This document shows positions 1 to 10,154 of a stretch of 64,000 nt of DNA, in pieces; position 1 is the stretch's first letter, and every line of letters begins with the position of its first letter. Made by a program: the position numbers and the translations under genes. Source of the DNA: Pyropia haitanensis (taxonomy: Eukaryota > Rhodophyta > Bangiophyceae > Bangiales > Bangiaceae); assembly GCA_008729055.1 (NCBI GenBank), contig SDUX01000007.1:5687009-5751008 (forward strand). Direction: 5' to 3'. Under the pieces are notes generated by a model. The model was not told the origin of the DNA. It did no database searches and worked only from the letters and a program-made list of their open reading frames with translations.

Positions 1-2
1 CG

Positions 3-83
3 CTGCTGGTCGTGGACGATGACGCGGAGGCGGCCGCGCCGTTGGCGGTCGCGTCGATGCGCTCGTCGTCGCGGCGCATGTGA
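3..83 (+). CDS. 3' end of an unknown gene (partial)
   Basis: An open frame enters the window from the left edge and ends at a TGA at 81-83. The visible 26 residues read LLVVDDDAEAAAPLAVASM followed by a short Ser/Arg tail. Codon use is GC3-rich like the neighbouring genes. No domain is visible and the frame is short, so it could be chance; the product is unknown. Confidence 0.35.
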   Translation: MLVVDDDAEAAAPLAVASMRSSSRRM

Positions 84-758
84 GGCGGGCGGGCGGAGGG
101 GCAGCGGCGGCGCTTCCCCCCGCGGCCTTCTCAGGGACTCTGATTAAGCAAGCGAGCCGTGGGTGCGCGTGAAATGATATGTGCATGCGCAAGAAGGGGG
201 GGTGGAGGGGTGGGGGGGGGAAGGAAGGAGGCCGCGCGTCGCCGTGCCGTGTATAATGGGTGGGCGTGTGGGTGGCGGGCGGCGCGAGTGGCCCCGCCGC
301 GGCAGCGACGGCGGGGAAGGGCAAGCCGCGCATGAAGGACAAAACAACAAGGAAAAAACAAGCAGGGTTGTCGTTGAACGGCGAGGGCGGAGAACCTTTC
401 GGCTGGTGGGACAGGCCTCTTCCCACCCCCCGATGTGCCCCGTCACGATGCTGACCGTGGCAGCCGCCGCTGCGCGGGGCAACGGGCACGCTCGCCGCGG
501 CGGCCGCCCGCGCCGCTCGCGCGGCCCCCCAGCCCCCATCGACCCGACAAACGTGTCGTTACACACGTGCGGTGCTTGGACCAATCTGGTGGCTCCCTGC
601 TCGTGCGTCGTGTCCGAGACACGCCGACAGTTGCAGCATCGGCCACCGATGCACACACCCTGCGCATCGCCAATGCCTCCTCGGGTGGATACCTCCACGC
701 CGACGCCGACGCCAACGTCCCCCCCCCCCCCACCTCCCCCCGCCCTCCCGCCTCAAGC
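84..758. other. intergenic stretch before the NAPE-PLD-like gene
   Basis: No supported gene. It has short G and C runs and a small A-rich patch near 340-361. It should hold the promoter of the downstream plus-strand gene, but no clear TATA box is seen. Confidence 0.4.
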
Positions 759-2121
759 ATGGTCGTTCTTCGACGTCCCTCCATCCTCGTCGTCCTCTCC
801 GTCGGCGCCCTTGCCGCCGCGGTGGCGGCCGTCCTCTGGCGCCCCCCCCCGCCCTTCCCCTACGCCGCGACGGCTTTCCCCCCCCCCCCCCCGGCGCGGC
901 CACCGCCACGACGCTCACCGCCGACCGCCGGGCGTTTGCCAACCCCTTCCCCACCTTCCCCGGCCTCCCCCGCCCGCGGCGGTTCCTCACCCTCCTCACC
1001 ACCCGCGCCTGGTACGCCGCCGCCGCCCGCTCCGCCGGCGTCGGCCCCGCCGCCGCCGCCGCCGCCGCCGCCGTCGCCGCCGCCGTACCAGTCCGGCAAC
1101 TAACGCGGGCGGGGCTGGCGCCGCCGCCGCCCGGCGTCGGGCGTATGACCTGGCTCGGCCACGGGTCGCTGCTGCTGCAGGCGGGGGGGGCGGCCGTGCT
1201 CGTCGACCCGGTGCTCGGGCGGACGGTCGGGCCGGGCTGGGCGCCCGCGCCGGCGCGGCTGCAGGGGCTCCCGTTTGAGGGGGGCGCGGAGGGGCTGGCG
1301 GCGGCGCTCGCGGCCGCGGCCGCGGGGCCCGTCACGGTCGCGATTACGCACGGGCACCACGACCACGCGGACGCTGGGAGCGTCGCGGCGCTCGCGGCGG
1401 CGCTGCCCGACGCGCGGTGGGTGGTGCCGCTCGGCCTGGGCGCCTGGCTCCGCCGCACCGCGCCGGGCATTCCGGCCGCGGCGGTCACCGAGGTAGCCTG
1501 GTGGTCGTCTGTGCCGCTGGCCGCGGCGGCGGCGGCGGCGCCACCACCGCCGCCCGCTGCAGGGGCGGCGGATGGGAGCGTGCGGCCCCCCCCGCCCCCC
1601 CCCACCCCCCCCGCCTGACGTTTGTCCCCGCCCAGCACTGGTCCCGCCGCTCCTTCACCGACGTGTGCCACTCCCTCTGGGGCGGCTACGTCCTCTCCGC
1701 CCCCGACCGCGTCACCCTCTACGCCGTTGGCGACAGCGGCGACTGCCCCGTGTGGGCGGAAGTCGCCGCGGCGGTCGGCCCCATCCACGGCGTCGCGGTG
1801 CCGATTGGCGCCACCCACCCGCGCCACCTGATGCGGGCGCAGCACATGGACGCGGCGGAGGCGGTGCGCCTCGCGGCGGCGGTGGGCGCCAAGGTGGGCG
1901 TCGCCGTCCACTGGGGGACGTTTGTGCTGACGACGGAGGGGGTGCTCGATCCGCTCGCCGCGCTCGCCGCGGCCAACGCGCGGGAGCCGGGGGGGGGGGT
2001 CGTCCGCGCCGTGTCGGTGGGCGAGCCCGTGGAGGTGGTGGGCGAGCCACCAGAGGGGGGGGCGCGTGCCGAGACAGAGGCAGGGGGGAGGGGGAGGGGA
2101 GAGGGCGCTGCCGCCTCTTAG
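759..2121 (+). CDS. NAPE-PLD/RomA-like metallo-beta-lactamase-fold hydrolase, read across two C-run frame changes
   Basis: The family hydrolyses phosphodiester or related bonds with a two-metal centre; NAPE-PLD releases N-acylethanolamines from membrane phospholipids. The N-terminus from ATG 759 (MVVLRRPSILVVLSVGAL) is a signal anchor or signal peptide. The metal motif is seen as THGHHDHAD near 1347-1373, preceded by WLGHGSLLLQ. The family C-terminal signatures are QHWSRRSF, LWGGYVL, GDSG and PIGATHPRHLMRAQHMD. These pieces lie in three frames: the N-terminus in one, the metal site in a second after the C run at 878-892, and the C-terminus in a third after the C runs at 1586-1612. The order and spacing are normal for the family, so indels in the C runs are more likely than real breakage; an intron is a weaker alternative. 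The substrate cannot be told from sequence. Confidence 0.85.
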
Positions 2122-2651
2122 AGGCGGCGGCCCCTTGCTCCCCCTTTTTATTGGGGGGGGGGGGGCGCCTGTGCTCCTGTGCTGGTGTTTTTTTGGTTTT
2201 TTTTTTGGACGCCCGGCGGCTGCTCCGTGGCTGGCTGCTCGAGGTGGTGGTAGTGGGCGTGGTGGTCCCCTGCAGTGGCCACCACCCACGCGTGCGGTCG
2301 GGTGAGGGGGGGAGGGCGGTCGCGGCGCCGTTGGTGCATCCCACCGCGGCCAGGCCAAGCCTGGCGGATGGGGGAGCGGGGGCGAGGGGGGGGATAGCAG
2401 GCTGCTGTGAGCGCGTCTCGCGGCGGCCGCGGCGGCCGCCCTGCCAGGGTGCCCCGGGCGCGCCGCCGTGCCGCCGCGCCGTGCGGCGCGTCCGCGGCAG
2501 GCGGGCGCCCCCCCACCGCGGCCCGCACGGCGGGCGGCGCGGGCGCTAGACGCGCGGCGGGGGGAGGCGTGCGTGGCGAAACGCGGGGCTGGGCCCGCCG
2601 CGGGAGGCGGGAAGAGAGTATGCGCAACAAGGCAGCGCCGAGGCGGCGTCG
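2122..2651. other. convergent intergenic region with T tract
   Basis: Lies between the ends of two converging genes. A T-rich tract at 2188-2206 interrupted by GG follows the plus-strand stop by about 66 nt and may belong to its 3' processing region. The rest is G/C-rich with no supported ORF. Confidence 0.5.
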
Positions 2652-3139
2652 TCACCCTCCCCCCCCCCCCCCCCCCGCCCGGCCGCCCCACGACGAGCTT
2701 GGCACACCGCCCGCCGGCGCTGCCGCTGAGCACCACCTCCTCCTCAATGGCCACCCCCCCCGCGGCGAGGACGGCGCGGAAGTCATCGCCGTACGTGACG
2801 CGGCCAAAGTCCACGCTCGTCACCGCCGCGAGGCGCGGCTTGAGCCACGCGACCCAGCCGCCGCCGCCGCCGGGCGGGCGGCGGTCCGCTTCAAAGGTCT
2901 GCGTCCAGTAGAGGCGCCCGCCGCCGCCGCCGTCGCCGCCGCCGCCGTCGCCGCCGCCGCCGTCGCCGCCGCCGCCGCGGTCGTCCCCGCCAGCCCCGGG
3001 CGGCGGTCGCAGCAGCGCGGCAACGTGCGCCAGCGCGCGCCCCTGCTCGGGCAGGATCATAAAGGAGCCCGAAAAGTAGGCCGCGTCGTAGGCGGTGACG
3101 CCCAGCGGCGGCCCCGCCGCCGCCGCCGCCGCCGCCGTC

Positions 3140-3170
<31 letters not shown>

Positions 3171-3585
3171 GCGGCTCACCGTCTGCCAGCCGCCCCTCCT
3201 CGCCGACGGCCATGTCCCCAGCCGCCGCCGCGGCGGCCGCCGCCGCCGTTGCCACCACCGCCGTCGCCGGGTCATAGTCATAGATGGAGGCGTGCACGAT
3301 GGCGATGCGGTCGCTCATGCCGGCCGCCGCGACGGCCGCCGCGGCGGCCGCCACGTACGCGGCGTCATAGTCGACGCCGACCACCCGCAGGCGGCGGGCC
3401 CGCACCAGCGGCGCGTGCGCCAGCAGCGCCGACGCGGTGCCGACGCCCACGTCGAGGAGCGCCGCGCCGGGCGGGAGGCGCGACAGGACCACCGCGTACC
3501 AGGGGGTGGTGGTGGAGGTGAGGGCGGCGGTGTAGACCGCCGCGCGGGCGCGGTCGAGCAGCGTGGGGGGGGGAGGGGGCGCCAT
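2652..3585 (-). CDS. class I SAM-dependent methyltransferase
   Basis: Starts at ATG 3585 (MAPPPPPTLLDRARAAVY); the open frame extends further upstream only through non-ATG codons. Motif I of the Rossmann methyltransferase fold is LLDVGVGTASALL, followed by motif II VVGVDYD, and a later SGSFMILPEQ and RLYWTQTFE that fit motifs IV/V. The end reads CAKLVVGRP followed by glycines. The sequenced frame then runs on for hundreds of codons, but a one-base change in the C18 run at 2659-2676 brings a TGA at 2652-2654 into frame right after the glycines, which is the likely true end. Ala- and Gly-repeat insertions separate the core motifs. The substrate is unknown. It converges with the NAPE-PLD-like gene. 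Confidence 0.75.
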
Positions 3586-4147
3586 GCCAGCGGGGGGGGG
3601 GGTGGCGGTCACTGGGAGCGCAGGCAACAGTCAGAGGACCGGCGGGTGTGCCGCGGGGGGCTCGGCGGCTGTGTGGACCAACAGCTCAGCGCGGCTGAAA
3701 ACACGGTTTTTCTGGTTTTTCCAGCGGGGCGGCCCCCCCCTCCCGCTTGACCCCCCCGATGGGGCTCACGTACCTTGTCAAGCACCGTCGCGACCGCGTG
3801 TCATGGGGCGCCCGCCCGCCCACCGCCCGCCCGTTTCCACGCCCGCGCGGTGGCCGGCCTGCTGGTATGCCCGACGGGAGAGGGGGCGCCGCGGGGGGCG
3901 GCGGGCACGGGGCATGGCCGGGCCGGGGCCAGAGCGGGACACGGGGGTGGGGCCGTCGATGGGGCGGAGAAAAAAAAAAAAAAACACAAAGAAAGAATAG
4001 GGCACCGGAGCGGAGACGCTCACGCCCAAGCAACACAGGGAGGGTGGGCACAGGCGGACCATGGACCCGCCCACCTCGCCTCCCTCCCCCCTGCACCCAC
4101 CCCGCCCATACACACGCGTGCTGCCGCGGCACGCGGCACGACGGCAC
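3586..4147. other. intergenic, with A15 tract
   Basis: Lies between the Pescadillo stop and the methyltransferase start, both on the minus strand. It contains an A15 run at 3970-3984, which would be a U tract about 165 nt downstream of the Pescadillo stop. No gene supported. Confidence 0.45.
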
Positions 4148-6238
4148 TCACGCCACCCCCCCCGACCGCTTGCCACGCTTGGCCGGCGGCGGCGCCGCGG
4201 CCGCCGCGGGCGGCGGCGCCGCCGCCGCAGCCGCCGCCGCCGCCTCGAGGCGCTTGCGCTTGGCGAGGAGCTTGGCGCCCTTGGCAGCGGCCTTGCGCTC
4301 GGGCGCCGTCGCCCGCGCGTACGCCTGGCGCTTCTTCTTGGACATCATGGTCATGGCGAGCTTGGCCGCCTTGGCCTCCTCCCGCGCGACGCGGCGGGCA
4401 ACGACCTCCTCGTCCTCCTCCACGTCCTCCTCCTCCGTGCCTGCCGCGGCGGCGGCCGCCGCGTCGGCCGCGTCGTCCGCGTCGGCGGCGGCGGCCTTGT
4501 CTGGGGACGGGCCGTCCGCGGCGGCCGCGGCTGGGGGGGGCGGCGCGGGCGCCGCCGCCGCCGCCGCCGCGCCCGTCGCCGCGGCGGCGCCCCCACCGTC
4601 CGAGCGCCCAAACGGCCCCGGCAGGCGGTCCGCGTCGCCATCGTCGTCGGCGGGCCCGCAAAAGGCGGCCGCCGCCTCAGCGACGACCGTCTCGTCGCCC
4701 TCGCGGATGCGGTCGAGCACAGCCTGGTAGCGGGGGACGTAGCCACCCTCGGAGGCGGCGTCTACAAAGGGGCTCAAGTGGGGGGGCAGCCGCGCGCCCA
4801 CCGCGTAGAGGGCGGGCGGCAGCCGCAGGCCCGCATTGACGCTGTCCAGCACCCACTGTGGCTGCACGTACTCGACGCGCAGCAGGCGGCCGCGGATGGC
4901 CGGGCGGTCCGCCACCCAGTGGGTGACAGACGCGAGCAGCGCCTGCCGGGCGGAGGGCGCCGCCGCCGTTGCCGCCGCGTCACCCGTCTTCTTCGCGGGC
5001 GCCACGGGCTCATCGTCAGTGGGGATGTCGTCCTCGGCTACCACCTGGGCGGCGCCACACGACAAGAGGGCAAACTCCAGCTCGGGGACGGGCGTTTCGC
5101 GGCCAAGAACGACAACGGTGCCGGCAAAGATCTTGTCCGGCACCGCAACCGCCGCGCCGGCGGGCGCCCCGTCGCCCGCCTCGACGGCCATGCCCGTCGG
5201 CTCATCTCCGCTACCGTCGGCAGGGGTGACGGCGGCAGAGGCGGGAGTGCCCACGGGAGCAGCGGGCGCATCACCGGCCGGCGAGACGGACGCCATGACC
5301 TCATCGGAGCCAGGCCCACCCTCCTCGTCGTCCTCCTCCTCGGCGACTGTAGAGGCAACCACATCGGCAAGGCGCGTCTGAGCAGCGGCAATCGCGTCTT
5401 TTGAGATGGCGGGTGTCGGTGGCGTCGATGTGTCAGCGGCAGCTGCACCCGCCGGGCGCGTCTTGAACGCCGCCAGCAGCCGTCCGGACGCAGCCACTGA
5501 CCGGTCCACCGAAGGCGGATACGCCCACCCAGCTTGAGAGTAGAGCTTAAAGTTGACCACATGCAGCACCGCCGTGTAGAGCTCCATAAACGTGAGCATC
5601 ACTCGGTAGTCAACGTCAGCGGGTAGCTCCTGACTGAACCGGTGCGGCACGCACCAGGTGACAAGCTCACCCGCCACCGACGCCTGAAAGTAATAGCCCT
5701 TGACGCTCGCAAACGTCTTCCGGAGGCCCCCCGTGCGGGAAACATAGTGGGTGAATTCGGCCAGCAGCCGGCTCGCCGTCGACACCACGAAGGGGCGGAT
5801 GGGCGCGCGGGCAGGGAGGGAGGCAAAGAGGGCCACGAGGGAGAGGGCGTCGTCAAGGTCGCGGAGGGCCGACTCAAACGTCGGGTACCGCTCCCGCACA
5901 ATGTGTTCGAGCGTGTACCGGGGGCGCCCCGCCTTGAGCGCCCGAACCACGTCCAACTGCTTTTTGGCCACCGCCCGGCGGATCTTTTTTGCGTGCGCTG
6001 AGGAGGCCCGGAAGGTGGCCAGCAGCGGCTCGTGGGCGAGGAAGGTCACGTCCTTGCGGAGATAGTAGGTCTTGTTCGGGCCCTCCACCTTCTTCTTTGG
6101 CTCCCGCGGGAAGATGCCCTTGAGGATGCACAGCCGCCGAAAGTCCTTGAGGCTGATTTGGAGCTTGCGCAGCGCTTTGGACCGCGTGATGAAGCGGATG
6201 GCGTTGCCGCGGGTGCCCTTTTTAAGTTCCCTCCCCAT
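4148..6238 (-). CDS. PES1: Pescadillo homologue (PES1/Nop7), 60S ribosome biogenesis factor
   Basis: Pescadillo is the BRCT-containing subunit of the PeBoW (Nop7-Erb1-Ytm1) complex, needed in the nucleolus for 27S pre-rRNA processing and 60S maturation. The intronless 696-residue frame starts MGRELKKGTRGNAIRFITRS and contains the family's N-terminal signatures RALRKLQ-like KALRKLQISLKDFRRLCILK, GIFPREPKKK, and later TWCVPHRF, DVDYRVMLTFMELY and VNFKLY. A BRCT domain spans roughly residues 364-508 (KIFAGTVVVLGRE to GGYVPRYQAVL), with the conserved Trp in YVQPQWVLDSVN. Acidic segments follow, and a basic tail at about 625-665 (KKKRQAYARATAPERKAA) should act as a nucleolar signal. Ala-rich inserts lengthen the C-terminal half relative to animal proteins. 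The ATG at 6238 is chosen because it matches the conserved N-terminus; upstream in-frame sequence is untranslated-like. Confidence 0.97.
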   Translation of the reverse strand: MGRELKKGTRGNAIRFITRSKALRKLQISLKDFRRLCILKGIFPREPKKKVEGPNKTYYLRKDVTFLAHEPLLATFRASSAHAKKIRRAVAKKQLDVVRALKAGRPRYTLEHIVRERYPTFESALRDLDDALSLVALFASLPARAPIRPFVVSTASRLLAEFTHYVSRTGGLRKTFASVKGYYFQASVAGELVTWCVPHRFSQELPADVDYRVMLTFMELYTAVLHVVNFKLYSQAGWAYPPSVDRSVAASGRLLAAFKTRPAGAAAADTSTPPTPAISKDAIAAAQTRLADVVASTVAEEEDDEEGGPGSDEVMASVSPAGDAPAAPVGTPASAAVTPADGSGDEPTGMAVEAGDGAPAGAAVAVPDKIFAGTVVVLGRETPVPELEFALLSCGAAQVVAEDDIPTDDEPVAPAKKTGDAAATAAAPSARQALLASVTHWVADRPAIRGRLLRVEYVQPQWVLDSVNAGLRLPPALYAVGARLPPHLSPFVDAASEGGYVPRYQAVLDRIREGDETVVAEAAAAFCGPADDDGDADRLPGPFGRSDGGGAAAATGAAAAAAAPAPPPPAAAAADGPSPDKAAAADADDAADAAAAAAAGTEEEDVEEDEEVVARRVAREEAKAAKLAMTMMSKKKRQAYARATAPERKAAAKGAKLLAKRKRLEAAAAAAAAAPPPAAAAAPPPAKRGKRSGGVA

Positions 6239-7178
6239 GGTGAGGCAGGAGGGGGGGGGAGGGGGAAAGGGGGGCGGGCAGTGGCGAGCGCGGCGCTGCC
6301 CGAGCAGACAGGTGTGCAGCGGGGGCAGGCCAGCCGACGTGAGGTAGGGCGTTGGATAGGAGCAGGAGCACGCTGGGACAATGCACACCAAAGACGATTG
6401 GCGCTGCAGCTAATGGAGGCTCACCGCAATGGAGAAGAGCAGGACGCAGGCTGGCAACCGCTCGTCTCGGGAGGCGGCGGCGGCAGCGACGAAGACACCT
6501 GCGAATGCTGTTCGCTCGGCGCACACGCGCCGCCCGCGACGACGAAACGGGAGCGGGGGTGCCGCCGTCGACGCACTGGATATTCATGTACCGTGGTCAT
6601 GTACAATTATATGCACAAGAGCATAAATATATGGAGATCAATTCCTTGCAACGCAGACTCAGATGTCACGTTTTGAACACGGTGACGTCGACCTGCACAG
6701 CGGGGGTGGAGGGTCCGCCGCGTGGCGCACGGAGTGTGTCGAGGTCCGGGCGCTCTCCTACCAGTTGACCAGTGTTGCGCGCGCATGGCTGCACATCAGG
6801 TGTGGTGGCGGCGTCATTTGTCTTGGATGGTGTCGCCTGCCTCCCGCCTCTCACCGAAGGCGTGGTGCAGCCGAGGCTGGCCCGTGGCAGGTCTCCCATG
6901 CATGCCAACGCGGCGTGCTGGGGCCGCCCGTCTGCGTGCGTGCGTACTTGAGAGACGGTCCGTCAGGGGAGGGATGCCATCCAGGCGCGGATGCACGGCG
7001 GCCGCGTGTGTCCTTCTTCATCCCTCCAAACGGCCATCCTGTCCCCACCGCGGGCGTCCCGTGCACGCGGGCCGCGGTGCGTGTCTCGCCTGTGCACCCC
7101 CAGGTTTGCGCCCCGTGGCGCACTCCCCAGCGGCGGACGGGATAGCTTCATCATCCGCGGTTGTCCTGCGGTGACGCC
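6239..7178. promoter_or_regulatory. divergent intergenic region between Pescadillo and BCS1-like genes
   Basis: The 0.94 kb space between divergent starts should carry both promoters. An AT-rich island at about 6580-6645 includes TATTCATGTAC, AATTATATGCA and CATAAATATATGG, unusual in this GC-rich setting and TATA-like on either strand. No convincing coding sequence. Confidence 0.4.
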
Positions 7179-8879
7179 ATGACCCCCTCACCGCCCCCGC
7201 CAGAGGCGGCCGGGTCCTCGGCCGGCCCCGCCATGCCAAGCGGGGTCGTCCCAGACGGCGGCCTCCCCAATGGTGTCTCGGTGGAGGTTCCTCCGCCCAC
7301 AACGTCGGCAGGGAGGCCGTCCCTGACCGCCGGAGCGGCCGACCCCGAGGCGGGTTCAACGACCACGGCAACAGGTGCTTCTGCGGGGGATGGCGGCGGC
7401 GGTGCCGCTCCCTCTCCCCGGGGGGGCGTGCAGCGGCTCGCCCTCCACGCGCTCGATACGGTGGCGTTGGAGCCCTTCTTTGACCCAGCGAACGCAGTGC
7501 GGGCGCAGGTCGAGGCGTCCACGGTGGACCTCTTCACCGCCCTCGTGGCGTACGTGGCGGTCGAGGCCGCTGGCGGTGTCGCGTCTGTGTACCTCCCCAA
7601 GCGGGAGTGGCGGGAGAGCGAGAGTATGGACGACAATGTGACGGAGGCGCCCACGGGCGATGCCCGCAGCCGAGCCGCTGCCCGCGCTGCGGTCCTCTTT
7701 GGCCGTACAGCGAGAGTGGACGCGGACCCCGACAGTCGCCCCTATTCCGTGCGCTACCATGCGGACATGGGCGTACACCCCATCGACTGGAACGGTAGCC
7801 GGCTGTGGGTGGTGCAGGCGACATCCCTTGAGCCGATTGGGGTCATGTCCCCCGAGTACGTCCGGTCCCTCTTCATCTACGCGCCCCTCTCGGGCACGGG
7901 CGATGACGGCGGGCGGGCAGGCGGGCTCGCTCGCATCACCGCGTTCCTTCGCCACGTAGTGTCGTGGGAAGCAAACCGGCGGGACAAGCGCCAGCCCTCC
8001 ACCCACTATGAGCTGTACCGGTACATCCATGAGAGCTCCACCCGCGGCCGCTGGTCGTCTGAAGGTACCCAGTTGTCTCGTCCGCTGGCGTCGGTCATCC
8101 TGCCCCGCGCGACGCGGGAGCGCCTTCTTGAAGACGCTCGGTCGTTTGCTGAGCCCGAAGCCCGTGCCTGGTACGTCGCCCATGGCGTGCCTTACCGGCG
8201 GTGCTACCTCCTCCACGGCCCGCCTGGCACGGGGAAGAGCTCGTACGTGCGAGCGCTGGCGGGGGAGCTGCGCCGACCGGTTGCGTTTTTGCAAGTGGCG
8301 TCCCTCACCGACGCCCTCCTCGCCGACGCGTTCCGAGACGTGCCCGCGTCGGCAATTCTAATTTTGGAGGACCTGGACTGTGTATTTTTGCCCGCTACGG
8401 GCGGCGCCGGCGATTCCAGTGTTACCGGCGCCCGGGAAGCGCGGTCGCGAGTCGCGGTCACGCTGGCGGGGCTGCTCAACGCCCTCGACGGGCTCGTGTC
8501 GGGGACGTCGGGCAGGCTGACGGTCCTGACGTCTAACCACCCCAACCTCCTTGACGGGGCGATCCTCCGCCCGGGCCGTGTGGACGTTGCGGTGGAGTTC
8601 CCGTGGCCAGGCCGTGCCGAGGTGGTGGCCCTCTTCCGCTCTTTTTACCCGTCGAAGGCGGACGAGGCGGCCGCCGAAGCGTTTGCCGACAAGGTCATGG
8701 GCGGCGGCTACCCCGAGCACACGCGCTCCATGGCCGCCCTGCAGCAGCTGTTTATCAAGCATCGCTGCGGATCGGCCTTGGACGTCGTGGCCGACGTGTG
8801 CGATTTCTTGACTCGCGCCGCCGCGGACAGCGCGGTCCTCTCGGGGGGCAAGGGAGCGCTCAACGGTCTCTATGTTTGA
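7179..8879 (+). CDS. BCS1-like AAA ATPase
   Basis: 566 residues, no intron. BCS1 proteins are AAA ATPases; mitochondrial BCS1 moves the folded Rieske protein across the inner membrane for complex III assembly, and plants have many non-mitochondrial relatives. The AAA module has Walker A GPPGTGKS at residues 347-354, Walker B ILILEDLD at 393-400, sensor 1 LTVLTSNHPNLL and the arginine-containing DGAILRPGRVDV typical of BCS1. Upstream, residues of about 90-330 resemble the BCS1-specific middle domain (ASVILPRATRERLLEDARSF just before the AAA). The first 80 residues are Pro/Ala-rich and no clear N-terminal membrane helix is seen, which is unlike canonical mitochondrial BCS1, so a related but different role is possible. 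ATG 7179 is used because the only codons upstream in frame are non-ATG. Confidence 0.9.
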   Translation: MTPSPPPPEAAGSSAGPAMPSGVVPDGGLPNGVSVEVPPPTTSAGRPSLTAGAADPEAGSTTTATGASAGDGGGGAAPSPRGGVQRLALHALDTVALEPFFDPANAVRAQVEASTVDLFTALVAYVAVEAAGGVASVYLPKREWRESESMDDNVTEAPTGDARSRAAARAAVLFGRTARVDADPDSRPYSVRYHADMGVHPIDWNGSRLWVVQATSLEPIGVMSPEYVRSLFIYAPLSGTGDDGGRAGGLARITAFLRHVVSWEANRRDKRQPSTHYELYRYIHESSTRGRWSSEGTQLSRPLASVILPRATRERLLEDARSFAEPEARAWYVAHGVPYRRCYLLHGPPGTGKSSYVRALAGELRRPVAFLQVASLTDALLADAFRDVPASAILILEDLDCVFLPATGGAGDSSVTGAREARSRVAVTLAGLLNALDGLVSGTSGRLTVLTSNHPNLLDGAILRPGRVDVAVEFPWPGRAEVVALFRSFYPSKADEAAAEAFADKVMGGGYPEHTRSMAALQQLFIKHRCGSALDVVADVCDFLTRAAADSAVLSGGKGALNGLYV

Positions 8880-8881
8880 CG

Positions 8882-10154
8882 CTACGCTGTTTCCTGGCCC
8901 ACGATGATGCTCTTGTTTGTGTGTTTGCTATCCCGTGCCCGTAACCGTGGCCATTGGTGTTGTAGTTTATGTACAATTCTTCCCCCCCTCTTTGTCTCTT
9001 CCCACGACCTGGACGGTTGCGTAGGTGGTGGTGCGGCGCGGCGCCGTCGCGAGTCCAGCCGCAACGACCGGGGCCCGTACGGCCGCAGCAATGGCGGGTG
9101 CTGGCGGTACACGACCCGCAGGACGCGCCCACCTCGTCGTGGCACGGCCTCAGCCATGTGTGCCGCCGGCAGCGCGTCGGGCTGGTGCCCGTACTCGACC
9201 GTCGGCAGCACGTCGACGGGGCCATAGCCGGGCACCACCCCCGCGACAACATCGGTGATGCCGAGGCCGGCCGCTGTCACCGTCGCTGCCGTTGCCGCGG
9301 GCCACGCCCAATTCCGCCAGTCGCTCGACAGGCCCAAGAACTCGGGGAAGAGGGCGACGTTGAGCCGCCCCCGCTGTCGGTTCCCTGCCACCCGCGACTG
9401 GCCACCGCGGCGGCCTCCCGCGCCACGGCGACCGCGCGCCACGCGCCGCACGCACCCTTGTGCACCGACGACCACGCGGCCGCCGCGCACGCGCCACAGC
9501 GGTGGACGGCCGCTTGGCACAAGCCGCACGTGCGCAGCGGCCGGCCACGGTCGGCGAGTGGCTGCTGGTACGGGGAGCCACACCCCCAGCAGCGCCGCGC
9601 GCCGACGAGGAGGCCCCCGCCAAGGGCGGAAAAAGGGGCCCGGCGCCCGCGCCGGGCGCTCGTCGAATGACGCCGACGGCGCGGGCGTCTTCCCCTCCCC
9701 CTCCCCCGCGGGTGGCGCCTTCGGCGCGGTGTCGGCGTGGTGGTCCGTGCCCGCCGCCGCCACGCGGTCGGCCGTCCCCGGCGTGTCGTCGGCGACCGCC
9801 GTCGGCGCCGTGCTGCCGGTGGCGATGAAGGCGGCGTCGGGGAAGGGCGGCGGCTGCGGAGGAGCGTCGGGGGCGGGAGCTACGGAGGCGGGGCGAAGCG
9901 GCGGGAGCAAAGGCGACGAGCAACACCGCGGCGGAGCACGGCGGGGGCTGGCGGGGCGTCGCGCGTCGCCGACACGCAGCCGATGCACGCTACTCCCCCC
10001 CCTTTTCCTGCCACTTGTCCAGCGGGATGCGGTACACCTCGACGCCTACCGCGCCGAGGATCCCCCCCAGATGCCACGTGCGGCATGGCCACCCGCTCCC
10101 GCACGCCCGTCGCGAGAGCGGCTGCGTTGCCAGCACCCCGTCCGCCGCCGCCAT
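8882..10154 (-). CDS. MYND-type zinc-finger protein, split over frames
   Basis: A MYND finger is visible on the minus strand around 9440-9595: CWGC, then CGLCQAAVHRCGACAAAAW and SVHKGAC. This gives the expected Cys-x2-Cys pairs, the aromatic Trp and the final His-x3-Cys. MYND fingers bind proline-rich peptides and are common in SMYD, PDCD2 and regulatory proteins. Flanking coding-like sequence lies in another frame: upstream about 9640-9988, downstream NVALFPEFLGLSSDWRNWAW and on to a stop at 8882. The two flanks share one frame, so two compensating indels near 9628-9638 (A5/G4 run) and 9355-9375 would explain it. A further segment GAVGVEVYRIPLDKWQEK ends at a C8 run at 9995-10002 and may be the true N-terminal part. 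Exact start and splicing are unresolved and the family is not identified. Confidence 0.45.

Noticed and set aside
559..3627. A 1022-codon minus-strand open frame
   Set aside because: Only the first 310 codons from ATG 3585 are a methyltransferase; the rest runs antisense through the NAPE-PLD-like gene and is composition-driven.
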